Assembly: GCA_907165065.1 (NCBI GenBank)
Contig: OU015540.1
Coordinates: forward strand, 5,192,001-5,256,000
DNA: 64,000 nucleotides
From: Caprimulgus europaeus
Lineage: Eukaryota > Chordata > Aves > Caprimulgiformes > Caprimulgidae
Direction: 5' to 3'
Shown here one piece after another: positions 37,852 to 50,471 of this stretch. A program made the translations under genes and the position numbers. How positions within the stretch are numbered: the stretch's first letter is position 1; each line of letters starts with the position of its first letter. Under the pieces are notes generated by a model. It did no database searches. It was not told where the DNA came from and saw nothing but the letters and a program-made list of their open reading frames with translations.

Positions 37852-40828
37852 GCTACTGCACTCCCTTACAGTGTGCTTTCTCTGGGAGATGTCTGTATAA
37901 GGAGATGAGATGGTGGAACCTATCCTCTGTTTCCATGGTGCTCTTCTGTGCTTCAGAGGGATCCCTTGCAAAGGAGAATACATCTCAGTACCGTGGGAAA
38001 AGCCTCTTCCACAGCACGTTTCCTGCCCAGCCTTGCTCCTCTACTGTGTTGAGCACAGTAATTGGCCTGGGAAGGCCTGTCCCCCAGGCAGAGGAGATAG
38101 GGATGGTTTAGTGCTGAGATCAGCAGTGGTTTCCACATCCTCCCCCCACATTACATTTGCCAATACATGGTTGGCTTCGTTCCCTACCAAAGCCTGCATC
38201 CTTCTGTAGAGGCTGTGGGATGAATGACATCCTGAGACGCTTAAGTATCTCAACAAACACCACATACAGCATTTTTCAGAAATGATAATTGAGTCTCTGA
38301 ACACACAGCATGTTCAGAACAATTTGATGAGGGGGTCAGAGAGTGTTCCTTGTGTTGCCAACATGACAAAAAAAATCTGTTTGGTAGGGCATAGTTAGCA
38401 TCTACGAGTATTCAAGCTTCTTAGAGTTGTCCTGAGGTCTGCAAAAAAAATGGTGCAGGAAGTAGTGTAGGCATGATACTATCCCACAGCAGTTTCTTTT
38501 CTTGCTAAGAAGACTTCCGTCCTTCATGGAATAAATAGAGATGAGTGCTCCTTTGGCAGCAACCCAGTTTGCTTCATTTGTTCTTCTGGGTGAACGTTTT
38601 TCTCTTCCCACACTCCTTTAACCTCTTCTCTCTGTTTTATTATCACAATCTCAAGTCTCTGCATGGAAATCCAGAAGGAACATTAGCTGCAGATTCAGTG
38701 GAAAGCTTTCTTTTGGCAAAACCTAACTTTAAGGTAAAACTATAAACAGTTCTCAGTCTGGCAATGATTAAAACAGCTGTGTTGTTGAGATGCTCAAAAG
38801 CTGTAGCTACTTTGTCCTCTAGGTTGAAACTATGAAGTTTTAATATGAAATAACTTCAAAATTATTGATGGAAGATTAAAGGTGAAACTGCATGCTTTTC
38901 AGGAACCACCTGAAGGCTTCAGCTTTGCTCTCAAGTTTCTTAAATGAGGTTTTAGTGGATTTTCTAACTAGTAGTACAGTAGCTGTGCTATCCAGAAATA
39001 GCTATCATCTGTTCCATGTAAAAAGCTACTCACTATGCTCTGCTACTATTAGTACAGTTAAGGTCTAAAGAATGTAGTAATTGGAAGTTGGATAAATTGA
39101 GATTGGCAAAACTTGTACTTAATAAACATATGGATGATCTTGAGCTCGTGTGTATTCAGAATTAACTTTCTAAACCTGTTCTGCTGCCAGAACTTCTTGT
39201 GCCAAGTAACCTTTGTGGCAGAGGGGACCTGTTGGTGTGAGGAAGGGTCCCTAAGCCAACACTTGTCAAGTGACAAACAAACACCACTTAAGGCAGTGCT
39301 AAACCATGACACTTAATGTGAATACAACCCAGCGTTTACCTCCCGTGTTACAATGTGTCGTGGCTTTTATTTTAGGCTATCCCTTCCAAGGAAATATACT
39401 CAAATGCATCTTGTATATCCCTTTTCTCATGTTCTTATGTAGATCACTTCTTTGTGACTGCTTATGTAGGATGGGATGGAGTATATACATCCCTTAAGTG
39501 CAGTTTCAGCAGCTAAAATTAGCCTTCCAGGACCACAGTTCAGACATATTCAGGTAACTAATGATGTGGATCACAGTTTGGAACTTGCAAGCTGAAAAAG
39601 CAGCTGTTTTGTCTGGAGGTTTTTCATCCAGGTGACAAGGCTGTGTATTGGTTTAATTGATCCACAGTAACGTAAGGCATGGTCTTGGAGACCAAGGATT
39701 GTGCTAATTGAAGGCTGATCTACATGTACTCCCCTAGGTATAACATCAGAGCCTGTAGGTATCCTCATACCATGTGTAAGAGCTAACCATCCCCTGGGTA
39801 TATTTGCAGGGAATGATTTTGCTGTCCCTCTCTCTGTGCATGGAGACCTGGATGTTTTCTGCCCCTTTTTTTTTGGCTTCTTACTCCCACTGAGAGAATA
39901 AATACCATGAATCCTGGCAACAGTGCTGGAGTTGAGAAAGGCTATTAACACTGCAGCATGCTGTTGAGCACGGTCCCTGCACAAGACCGAGTGTATTCAG
40001 GTTTCATGGTGCCTTTCCAAGCTACAATGCTGCTCATGGTTCCTTCCCTGTGTACTGCTATTAACTTTTATTTTGAAAGTGCTTCCTAACACTGTAGCTT
40101 CGTCTCCTGCCAGTCTGGCTGATACCACTTGGATTTACACTCATTTTCAGGGACTGCTCTGTCTCCACTTCTGCCATTAGTGTCAGCACAGCGGTAAAAT
40201 GTTGCTCCTCCAAGTTGTCTCCGTTTTCCTGTAAGGGCAGTTCATGCATCATTTGCTCTAAAGGTTCTGATAGCTCAGCAAATGTTCACAGACAAATTGA
40301 TGCTCTTTTGTGGCAAAAGGCCCGGTGCATAATTTTACATTTACTTGGGATAACGTGGCCTTGGATAACCAAGTCCCAGATTTTGTGTTGCAGGATAGAA
40401 TGTCTGAGGGTTTATCCAGCCTCAACCCCCCTTTTTAAAAATACTGTCATTTAATCCTGACAAGCAGGCACTGGCATATCTTTGCTTGTGACCAGGCTTT
40501 CACTGCCAGCCAGTCTCTGGGTCCTAAACTGACTCATCAGTAAGAAAGATTAATAACTGCTCTGCTGGATGATTTCACTTGTTGTCATGGCACATATCCA
40601 TTAATGGAAAACAAATATTCTCTGGAAAATGAAACACAGATCGCAGTGTAGTGGTCACCCAAGTCCTTTTGGCCAGATGAATAAATTAAAGCGTGTATGA
40701 AGAGTTGAGGACTTCAGGTTGCTTGCTGCATTGCAGTCTTAATTTTTTTTTTCCTTCTTTTTGTGTTTCCTTTTTTTTTCCTTTTATTGAAAGCTGTTCT
40801 CCCTACATCTGGTGCTGCAGTGTGTTGA

Positions 40829-40858
40829 TTTTTTTTTTTTTTTTTTCTCTTTTTTCCT
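40829..40858 (+). repeat. Polypyrimidine tract with T18 run
   Basis: Thirty consecutive pyrimidines start with eighteen T. They lie among other T-rich runs (40742-40790). A splice acceptor does not follow, so this is simple low-complexity sequence. Confidence 0.85.
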
Positions 40859-41339
40859 GATAAGGAGTCTCTGGGAGGATGTTTTCAGCTGGGTTTGCCT
40901 TTCTAGTGGTAATGCCTTTTAGCATGTGCAGGAAGGTTGAGGGTGTGAAGAAAGAAGTGCAGGCGAGCAGTGCAGGAAAGCTTTGCATTACAGCAGCCTG
41001 ACGTGTTTAAAAAATAAAGAATATCCCCGAGGAGCTTTGGTATGCCAAATGTGTTAGTTAAATTAGCATTGAGAGCTCGTACATGGCAAGCCTTCAGAAG
41101 TGGGAGAACGTGGGGCTCTGAACACAGCTTCCCTCTCGAAGGCCCCTTTCTGCTCAGGAACTCAGGCAGCACACACACCATCTGGTGTAACGATGGGAAA
41201 GGGGGATAGGGCTTTTTCCCTTCCACCCCCCCTCTTCTCTGTTCCAGATCCCAAAGTTCACTTTCTACAACGGGACTGAGTTTCTGTTGTTCAGTTTGGG
41301 AAAGCAGCACCTGTAAGCTCCCTCCATCCCAGCTTGGTG

Positions 41340-41480
41340 GGCTCTGGGTGGGTTTCTTGAGGCTGGGAAAGCAAAGGGCGTGCGGCTGCGTGGAGTACCG
41401 GTGATGCAGCGGTTGGGTTTCGCTGGCGTGGCTCTCGTTATGTGTGGCGATGGGCCCTACGCTCTGTACACACTGACGTG
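41340..41480. promoter_or_regulatory. CpG-enriched patch 1.4 kb before exon 2
   Basis: Scattered CpGs (GGGCGTGCGGCTGCG, GTACCGGTGATGCAGCG, GTTTCGCTGGCGTGG) stand out from the AT-rich intron. It could be an internal promoter for a short TTYH3 transcript starting at exon 2, or an exon-proximal enhancer. There is no direct evidence. Confidence 0.18.
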
Positions 41481-42781
41481 TGCTTGGCTGGAACGTGTGT
41501 TGTGTGGCTCTATAGTTTGCCAGGATAATAACTCAGCAGGGAGTACCTATGGAGCAGACCAGGGGGGAAAGAAGGGGAAGAAAAGCCTACGAAGAGCAAA
41601 TCACTACCAGACCCCGCTAGAAACAGTCACCAGTTTTGTTGAGAATCTTATTTTAATCACAGCATTCTTTGTTCTGTTGCTTTGACCAGGAGGAAGTTAT
41701 TGTTTCAATCAGGAAAAAAGAGTATAAATGTTTTTTAAGGAGTTTCTGCATGGGGAGGAAAAGAGATACTGATTAAAAAAAACCCCAAACCAACCCAAAC
41801 CTTTGTTTTAGGTTTATTGATATAGATCTATGTCTGCCTTCCTGATTTTGAGGCAGCAGTAGGTGACTTAGGCCCTTTATCATTTCTAATAAGTTGTCAT
41901 TTGTCACCACTATCAAGGGCTTATCCAAAAAAGCTTATGGGTAAAATACTTTGTTCATTCACATGGGAAAGTGTGTCTGGATTTGGTGTTAGAATGGATT
42001 ATTTTTTTTATTTAACAAAATTGTTTTGCATTTTTGGGTTTTGGACAGGATTTTCTGAATAAAAAGAAATTACAATGGAGCTAAACACTTATTGCTTTCC
42101 TTTCCTCCCAGGAACATCAGACTAGGAATAGGTATAACACAATAACTCAGCTTGTGACAACTTCAAGCCAATGTGTCTGTAGCATCCACGTTTGTTGTAC
42201 CTATATATGTGGATGGTATATGGAGGGGTTCAGCATTTATCCTAGGTTTGCCTTGAACAGAAACCTTGCATGAAAATTCAGTTGGGTTTTTTTTAAACCT
42301 CTCTGCATGTTTAATAAATTCCACCCCCTTTCAAACCCACTCAGGCACTTGGTTTTCTAATGAATAAGCCTGCATATTTATTCATGAAGATTAAAGCACT
42401 GTACAGATAGAGGCAGCTGGCTGAACTATGATTTTGGTTTGGTTTTTTTCTTTAAATCTTCTGACCTCTCATCAGGAGTAAAGAGGAAACCCTCCCTGAT
42501 TCATTTAGGCTGTTTACAGACTAGGGCAGAGAAAATGGCTCAGCTATTTACTGCTTAGGTACGGAATGCAACTTCAAGTGGGATGTAGAGAGGGGAGAAA
42601 GTGGTGCTAAAAATCTCTTGTTTGTATTTTAAAAATATACAAAACCCACAAAACAACTTATTTTCAAGGTATACCCTCAGCACTGCCTTATTGCAAAGCC
42701 CTCGGACATCTGGGCCCTGGCTCAGGTCCCCTGCTGTGGCTGTGTCGTGTCGGATGTGACGCCCGTCTCTGTTTTCCACAG

Positions 42782-42951
42782 GCTCTGCTGCTGTTGGGTG
42801 GCATCGCTCTCTCCTGCCTCGCTCTGGACCTGCTCTTTCTCTTGTTCTACTCGTTTTGGCTGTGTTGCCGCCATCGGAAGAGCGAAGAACATCTGAATGC
42901 TGACTGCTGCTGCACGGCATGGTGTGTCATCATCGCCACCCTGGTGTGCAG
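42782..42951 (+). CDS. TTYH3: TTYH3 coding exon 2 (residues 42-97 plus 2 nt)
   Basis: The acceptor is TTTTCCACAG and the donor is GCAG|GTACGG, with entry in phase 0 and exit in phase 2. The exon encodes TM1 (about residues 42-66, ALLLLGGIALSCLALDLLFL and onward), which keeps the intramembrane acidic residue D57. It continues with the cytoplasmic loop CCRHRKSEEHLNADCCC, rich in cysteine and charge, and the first half of TM2 (TAWCVIIATLVC). This is the most conserved block against mammalian TTYH3 and it clearly separates TTYH3 from TTYH1 and TTYH2. The cysteine cluster on the cytoplasmic side is a plausible lipid-modification site, but that is inference only. Confidence 0.97.
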
Positions 42952-43636
42952 GTACGGTTGATGACTGACAGGGATTTCCCTGTTCCTTGGGCTGACGTAT
43001 CCCATGCATGCGTCTTCACGCTTGGTATGCTGTGTCTGTGGTTAGTCAGTGTTGGCAATAATCCCTCTTTCCACTTGGTATATGTATATTTTAAATGTCT
43101 GTAATGTATTTTCTTCCTTTCTGTCACTTGCTGAACTGCCTGATGGTTTGAGCAATGTGAAAAGGAATAGCTAATGTCCTGCTCTCTGCCACTTTGCAAG
43201 TGGTAAATCAAGGACACTGCACCCTCGGGAGCTTAATGCTTAAATAGGATGGATACAGCTGAAGTATTTACCAGGCCTAGGAGGAGATTTCTTAAAATCT
43301 GGTGTCCGAAAAGAATGACTGTGTGGGAGAGTAGATTAGGAAGAAAGAGGCACAGATGATTCTTTTGGGTTTGGAAGTATTGGTATTTGACTGGAGTGGA
43401 TGTTCTGATTTTGCAGCCTGTGTAAGACGCTGCTGCATTTCATTATCTGTACTAATGTGTCATCTCCAAGGTTGCTAGCAATGGTGCTAGTGTTAGCAAC
43501 ACTTCAGGTTATGACTGAGTAATAGAAGATTTTGGAAGTGAGGTGAAAAGAAGGGTTGCTGAAAAAGAAGGAAGAAGGAAAAAAAGTAATTGGTGGAGAG
43601 CATATGCAGAAGTTGTTAAAGGGAGAGAATTTATAT

Positions 43637-43727
43637 TTTGTTTGTTTTCTGGGTTGGTGGGTGGTGTGGTGGGGTTTTTTTGTTTGCTTTTTTTGGTTGG
43701 TTTTTGTTGTGGTTTGGTATTTTTGGT
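43637..43727 (+). repeat. T/G-rich tract with clustered G runs
   Basis: The plus strand is almost free of C and A over about 90 bases. GGGTTGGTGGG at 43651-43661 is followed by GGTGTGGTGGGG, which could form a two- or three-tier quadruplex in DNA and, being on the sense strand, in the TTYH3 pre-mRNA. Confidence 0.6.
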
Positions 43728-46700
43728 CAACATAAATAAGGGTCCCGTTTTCTAGAAAGTTAATGATGGGGCATCTGAAAGCTGGGACTTGTTTGCAAAC
43801 CTCTGGAAGAAGAGCTCTATGGATGTGTGCCCTGAGACTGAGCACTGCATTTCTTACCCATTCCAAGCATCATCTACCCTTGCCCAAGACTCCAGGTGGT
43901 CTTGGTTGCCCCTCCCCAGGGCTGGCAGATGTAGGAGCAGTCCCCTGTTTGGAAAGGAGATAACAAGTAGATTGTATTTTGCAGTGTCTTGTGGCTCCTC
44001 TTCTTGTATTAACCTGCTGAGAGGTGGTGGATCTGGTGTGTGATCTTTTTGGAGGCGAGCGTGTTCCTTGAAGGCCAGGCTTAGCTGTTCAAGGGCTGGA
44101 TTGTGCTACTAAGGTATTTGTGTATTTGCTCTTTTAAGGCACATACTTAAGAAAATAGAAAACCCCTGAAGTACTGGGAGCAGACACTGTAGAGCAGACA
44201 TAATGTTGTGAGTTTAGCAGCTGGGGATGGATTTGCCTGTAGAGGCAGGGGCTCAGTGCTGAGAAGGAGGGCTGGTACATTAGCCAATATTGCTGTGTTT
44301 GCAGGGAGCTCTTCTGTGCTTTGCTGACTGCAAATAGGTGCCTGAAATGGAAAGACAAGCCAGAGAACAACTTGCAAAGAAGAAATCTCAGCCTTATACA
44401 CCTTTCTTTTCCCTTTTAGTGAGCTCAAGAGCTTCAGCTGCATCTATTCCAATCCACTGGAAGTGCTGTGGTCCTAACCCTTTCTTACAGAAGCTTTAGC
44501 TGATGCTATTTATAGTTGTGCTGCTGCTACAGGCTCTTGGTAGCTGCTGTTGTGCAGCATGTGTCCAAGACAGCTGCTGTGGAGTGTGGTGGTTGTGTTT
44601 GTTTTTAATTGTAGAAAAGGTGAGAAGGAGGTATTTCACATGTCTCCCAGAGCCTGCAGGAGACAATTTAAAGTTGGAAGGTCAGCATATAAATTCTGGT
44701 GAACTTGATGCAACTCGCAATCAAGTCCACAAGCTGGAAAACTGCTTAGGCTTCCTCAAAATCTGAACCCTTGGTTCTCATCCTTGGTGTACCACTTGTT
44801 TTTGCAAGTATTAAATGCAGGAGTATCCTTAAAACTAAGATTCTGCCTGCATCTACAGTGATATTGGATGAATATTTATCTTAATTAAGTTTTAAATTTC
44901 CACTCTGAGTTGGCATGCTTGAGCAATAGCAGGTTGGTACCATCTGTGGAGAGTGAAGGTGCTGTCGGGGTGCTGCTGCTCCCCCTGTGAAGCTGAGGTG
45001 GGTTTTCTGCTCCTCTTACAGCAGCTGGACATGACAGTGCACTAGGACCAATGTCTCTTGGTGCTCTGTGCTAAGTGTCTGGCTGGGAATGCAGATACGG
45101 CTTCTGAGAAGCAAGGAATCTAATCTGTGCTAGCAGGAATTCCCAGCTAGATACCAAGAGTTAAAGATTAGTCCACTGGATATATCCTGTCCTAGCTGTG
45201 TGTTACACATAGCAGAAGTGCCACCCCAGCAGATGCTGTTCTGTTTCAGGATGATGGGGAATTCTGAATGTCTGCCTGACAGTAGGCTGACCTGGGGGGT
45301 CATTCGTAGCACCGTGTGTGAGGGGAGAGAAGTAGCTTGGATGCTGAAGCAGCAAGGGGTTCCAAACAGCAGCTGGTCTGGTCTGTCTGAGTACTGTGAA
45401 GTGGACTGTTGTCTTCCTAGCTGAGAACTAGTTAACTCTGGTTAACTTCAGCTGTGCCTAGTACATGCTTTTCTAGGTAGTGCTTAATTCCAGAGGGCTC
45501 TTTGTACTGTGAATCCTGTTGAATGCTGCGGATCAGTTTCCCAATGACTCTTTTTATTTCCTGCTGAACAAAAGGGATAATGCTGAGCCAGCAGGAAGGC
45601 ATAACTGGTTAACAGGAGCTCTCCAGCAAAATGTCTCTCTAATGAGTCTTCCCAGTTGCTCTAGCCACAAAGCTGCAGGAATGATTTGCCTAGACTATTC
45701 CTTGAATACTTGGTTCATTTCTAGTCCTTACCAATTTCAATTGGTTTATGTGCATGGGGAGTTGTTTATAAATCTACTAGTTAGGTGACCCTAACCTTTC
45801 CAGAAGGGAGCTTGGCTCTGAAGATGGGTAGGAAGCTTCGTGGAGAGGATACCTGAAAGAAATGGGTACAAATAGATGGTGAAAACTTGCTTTCTCAAGT
45901 GTCAGTAATAGCGCTTTCCCTTGGTGCGAAAGAGCAAGGTGGTAATTAGACAGACAAATTAACATTCCTCCTGAGAACATGAAGTCTAAAAAGGGCTCTC
46001 CTTATGAAGTTCCTGTAATTAGAGATGACTTGGTGTAGTTAGATTATTCATTTCTAAGGATGTGATGTGAATAGATAGTGTTCATCTCTTCAGACTGGTG
46101 ACTGGGTGCCCAGAGGGGTTTTCACTGTGTGTGTGCATGGGTATTACAACGGGAGGCTCTCTCCACCAGGAGGCATGTATGTGTTCCCTGTATCAGATTA
46201 ATGCTCTCCTGTTCATGTGTACCTTGTGTAATTCAGAAGACATTTTTTTCCAGATCACATTGCAAGTTAATTCAGAATTACACTTGATTTTTCTTTTTTT
46301 GGTTCTTTTATCAAGGGATGTCCTAAGCCCATGTGACTCTTGCATACAAACAAGAGGAAAGCTTTGCTCCAGACTTGAATTTCTTGGGTCTTGCTGAAAA
46401 GTGATGTTGAAGTGTGTGTACACAACCTGCAGTACTTTAAATTATACTGTTGTATCTGTTGGAATACACAAAAATCATGGCATGCTGCTCTTCTGTCTCA
46501 TGTCATACAACTCTTCAAAGAGCTGATACAGTGTACTGTCTCTCTCTAGTGTGTTTCTGTGGATGTGTGCCAGTGATGAAAGTGTTAATCTCAGGAGTGC
46601 AGTGGGTTTTTTTGTCTTAACATAAGTGGGTTTCCTAAAACTTACCAACATGACTGAGTAGCCAAGTGTTTTTTTTAAATGCAGCATTGAACAGCAGGAG

Positions 46701-47261
46701 CAACTTTTTAAATGACCTGTAAGAGCTTGGAAGTTTGCATTTGAAGATTTTTTTATTAAAGTATAGGAGTGAGAAGGAAGGCAGGGGAGAGGTGGGGGAA
46801 GCAACAGGAGACTGACAAAGGTAGGTTTGGGAGGAGGAAATGAAGATAGGATGGTGTGGATTCAGGAGGAGAGCGGTGTTTGTGCGCTGGGGAGGGGAGT
46901 GTGACAAGCAAGAACAGCAGAAGGGAATATGACTTTCCTATAGAAGTGTTAAAAATGTGTTGGAGTATCTTCCAGAGGGTGCTAGGGTGGAAAAATGCTG
47001 TGTCATTCAGGAATGCTGTTCTTGTATCCATGCTGCACGACAGAAATGCAGGCTCCCCCATTGGGAGATGATTTTTTCATCCTGTAATGGGAGATGGATC
47101 TGCTGTATCTCAGGCTACAGAGCCTCTCAGGATTTGTGCAAGAAGCTATATGATTTGTCCTGACCTCAAGGACTTAGCACTGTTGGGTTAAGATGAGGTG
47201 ATATATTTTTACCTTATAAGAATGTGCTTAAATAGAAGGAACCCCTCTGTTTCCCTTTAAT

Positions 47262-47349
47262 CAAATAAAAGGTAGTTTAAAACTAGTGCAAATCCTTAAA
47301 TCTGCTTTAAACAATAGCAACTTACACCAGTGTGTGTAGGCAGGGATTT
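47262..47349. mobile_element. Fragment related to the hAT-like family
   Basis: It contains AGTTTAAAACTAGTGCAAAT, CTGCTTTAAAC and the end-like motif CACCAGTGTGTGTAGGCAGG. The last resembles the 13-bp inverted repeat CAGTGTAGGCAGA seen at 31676 in intron 1. It is short and diverged. Confidence 0.3.
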
Positions 47350-49969
47350 GAAACAACTGTTGGATTTAGATGAAGCCAAATGCAAATAGAAAACTAAACA
47401 GCAACAGTTTTCTTCCCTCTCTGGCAGTTCCCCCACCCTTCAGCTCTGTCCCCTCCTCTGTGGGTCCAGGCTGGGGGCAGCTGCCTGGGCTTCAGGGTTG
47501 GTTTCCTGCCCTCTAGTGTGATAGAAAGGGGCACTGCCACAAAACTCTACAACTTGCTCCTAGGAGAAGGGGCGGCTGTGTGAGCAGCTCTTGCTAGCAC
47601 AGGGTGTGAATGCAGAGCTGGCTTTTGCTGGGCAGCCATGGAATAATTAATGCTTTATGTGTAGCTTCCAGTGCATGTGTGATATGCATGTCTAGAAGAG
47701 TTTGTTACTTGGATTAAATGTCTTTTATCCCAATTCTTGTTGCTCTAGTGTTCTCTTTCAGGAGAGGTGACTGTGCCTAGAGGGTTAAGGGCAGTTGAAG
47801 CTGTGGTTCAGACAGGGCTGGATTGGAAGCCTACGGATGGCTGCTGGGGTAGTTCTGCCTTGAATAGGGTAATGAGTTTCAAGCCACTTGCCTGGAGTTG
47901 CTAGCACTTCATAAATGATACCTTTGAGTAAACTGGCTAATGTACCTGGCAGTGCTGCATCTTTAAGGATGAGATGACTGCTGCTACTTCAGAGTGCTGT
48001 TTCTGAGTCTTTTCCATCAAAACAGTGCTACTGTGCTGGGAATACTGAGAGCCAAGCAGCAGGTTTTGGGCACTTACCAAGCCTTTGAAAGAATGGTAGC
48101 TGTAACAGGCTGAATAAAAATTGCTCACCAATTAAAGGGGTCAGATCTGCATATTCAACATCAAGAATGTTCTGGAATTTATTTGGGGTCTATAGTAGAA
48201 ACAACTGTTAAAGTTTTCTGCTGCTCAGGAGAGTGAAAGGATCTATCTGAATTTGTTTGCTCTGATAAGACAAGGGAAAATTCAAGAGAGAGATTTAATT
48301 GCTGCAGTGGGATGCTGAGTTGCCTTATCCTGGGCATAGCTCTGGATCTGTGTTCTCACTAGCTCAGGAGGAGTGGGGTGTGTGTCTTTTTATTCCTGGG
48401 CATCCTAGGCATACGATATCAAGCTCTGATAATAGCTGCAACCAGTGGGGAATGCAGAGGGCTTTTCTCTCTTTTAATTATCAGCATCATTTGCATTAGG
48501 AAAATGTTTGAGGAATGGTGCTCATGAAGAAAGAGGCTGATTTCTTGTATTAACACTAAATATTTAGAATTTCATACCTGCTGCCTCTCTTTCTGTATAT
48601 GATGCAGGCTGCCTGCTGTCCCTGGAAGACTCTTCAGCTGAGGCTTTTATAGGCCAAGTTCTCTATAATTTATGGATATTCAGTTGTTGGAAAAAGCATG
48701 GGCCTGACACAGATTTTTCATAGTGGATCTGCTTCCAGTGCGTGATCTTTGCTTCCATTGCTTGTATCTGTGAGGGGAAAGTAGAAATGCAACCAGCTGA
48801 ACTATATTGTTCTGTTCCCTCTTTCTGAAGTGGATGAGCCCAGGAAAGGAGGGATGGATGCTGCTTTCCTGCAGGAGAGGAGCAAGAGCAGAAACAGTCA
48901 TTTGGACTGCAGATTGACGTGTGTGCCAGAGCACATCTGTGCAAGGGTCTGTTATCTAGACAGAGCCTGCTCTGGCCTGCCTGCTTGGGTTCATTTCCCA
49001 GTCAGGTACTGAGGAATGCCTGATGTGCTCTAGTGACCCTTCCTGTTAAACAAAGGCACTACACTTACTTGTTCTGAAAGCTGTTGTTTGGCTTGTTTCC
49101 TTTCTCTTTTATTCCTTCTTCAGACTAGCTCTTTTAAGGGCAGTGCTATAACCCAAGCACAAAGTTGTTGTGAAGGAACTAAATGTTTCATAAAGAATAA
49201 CTCTAGATTTGCCCCAAAACCACCACCACCATCTTCCTTTCTACTACCACAAACACAACCTTGGTGTCTTGAGAACCTTCCCAGAAATGATCATGGGTGC
49301 TCTGAAGCTAATTATGACACAAGAATAGGAAATTTGTGTCTTGGTAACATTTGTTTGTCCTGAGTTTAGTTGTGTGACCCTTTCACAAGTTCTTTCCTCC
49401 TCTGTTATTAGGAAAAATGGCTTGGGAAGAAGAGCTGTGAGTTCCTGCAGTGATGTCTTAATAGAAGTAGTATTGCTGACTTGCATGAGATAATCTCCTG
49501 GTTGCAATTCGTTTACAGGATCTTCCTCCTTTAAGTGCAGCTTAAGCTAATATGGTTTACTTCGTAATTGGGGCAGACTGATATGTGTGGACAGTTATGG
49601 CACATCAGCTGATAGGTGGTAATTTGCTAAGCAGCTGGAGTTGAATTGTGTCTGCAAGCTCAAAATTCACTTGCTTTAAAAATAAATAAGCCTTTTGTCC
49701 CAGTAAGTTATTAAGTCTTCCTTCCCAGTACTCTAAATCAGTGTGACACATTCTTCTAATGGGAAGATAAATCAAGATAGATGATGTTCATAGAGGTTTC
49801 GAAGTGTCGAGAAGACGGCATGGAAAATGAATCTAGAGGAGCCATCACCATGGGCAAGTAGTCAATGCAAGCTCACTGTGTCCTGGTTTTGAAAACATAA
49901 TGAAACAATCTGTATTTCATGTCCAGAGAAGGCATGTGTCTCCTGACATAGCAATGGGAGCTGTTGCAG

Positions 49970-49991
49970 GAGCCACTGGAGAGCCACTGGA
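49970..49991 (+). repeat. 11-bp tandem duplication
   Basis: GAGCCACTGGA occurs twice in direct tandem (49970-49980 and 49981-49991). It looks like a recent slippage duplication, and functional meaning is unlikely. Confidence 0.8.
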
Positions 49992-50359
49992 CTGGCTGGA
50001 TTTCTAGTTGCCCATGACTAGATCTGAACTCTCTAGCAGTTCTGTATCCGATTTTCATTATTGTACCATAAATGAAATATTCATATTGAGAAGGAATGGT
50101 GTTCCACTGTCCATAGTATGGGTGCTATACAGAGAATTGGTGGCTGCATGGAGAACATGGGTGAATGTTTACAGGTGAATTGTTTTTAGTGGTTGCTGAG
50201 GAGCATGACTACCCCAGCTACCTTCTGGGGGGCATGTGGCTTCCCTTCCTGTGAGAACTGCTGATGTGACTAGAAAGGGTGCTGCAGTGGCAAGCTGTGC
50301 ATTATATAGCTTATCTTTTAGCTTTAACTCTACCTTTTTCTTGCTTTCTTTCTCTGCAG

Positions 50360-50471
50360 TGCTGGAATTGCTGTCGGCTTCTATGGGAATGGAGAGACCA
50401 GTGACGGCATCCACCGGCTGACGTACTCGCTACGCCACGCAAACCGCACCGTGGCAGGTGTCCAAGACCGG
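50360..50471 (+). CDS. TTYH3: TTYH3 coding exon 3 (residues 98-135)
   Basis: The acceptor is TTTCTCTGCAG and the donor is ACCGG|GTAAGC. Its first T completes the serine codon AG|T (S98) split with exon 2, and the exon exits in phase 0. It encodes the end of TM2 and the start of extracellular loop 1: AGIAVGFYGNGETSDGIH, then YSLRHANRTVAGVQDR. The FYGNGETSDG motif is a tweety family signature. N126 lies in an NRT sequon, a predicted N-glycosylation site in the extracellular domain and a position also present in mammalian TTYH3. Confidence 0.97.

Larger units (their letters stand above)
4662..42781 (+). other. TTYH3 intron 1 (38.1 kb)
   Basis: The intron is bounded by CAG|GTGGGT and TTTTCCACAG. 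It takes up more than half of the window. No exon of another gene could be supported inside it on either strand. It holds the CR1 fragment at 30476-30953, hAT/MITE-like fragments at 31590-31700 and 37311-37803, AT microsatellites at 16128 and 37804, and long pyrimidine tracts at 33044 and 40829. It also has a weak antisense pseudogene candidate at 7806-8388 and several AT-rich blocks that look constrained. Long first introns of this type often carry enhancers. Confidence 0.9.
42952..50359 (+). other. TTYH3 intron 2 (7.4 kb)
   Basis: It is bounded by GCAG|GTACGG and TTTCTCTGCAG. Most of it is unremarkable AT-rich sequence. It contains a T/G-rich tract at 43637-43727 and a short fragment related to the hAT-like family at 47262-47349. 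It also has an 11-bp tandem duplication at 49970-49991. I see no other gene. Confidence 0.9.

Noticed and set aside
43504-43866. 120-codon minus-strand open frame in intron 2
   Set aside because: It is Lys/Thr/Gln/Asn-rich and comes from the antisense of the T/G tract. No family likeness.
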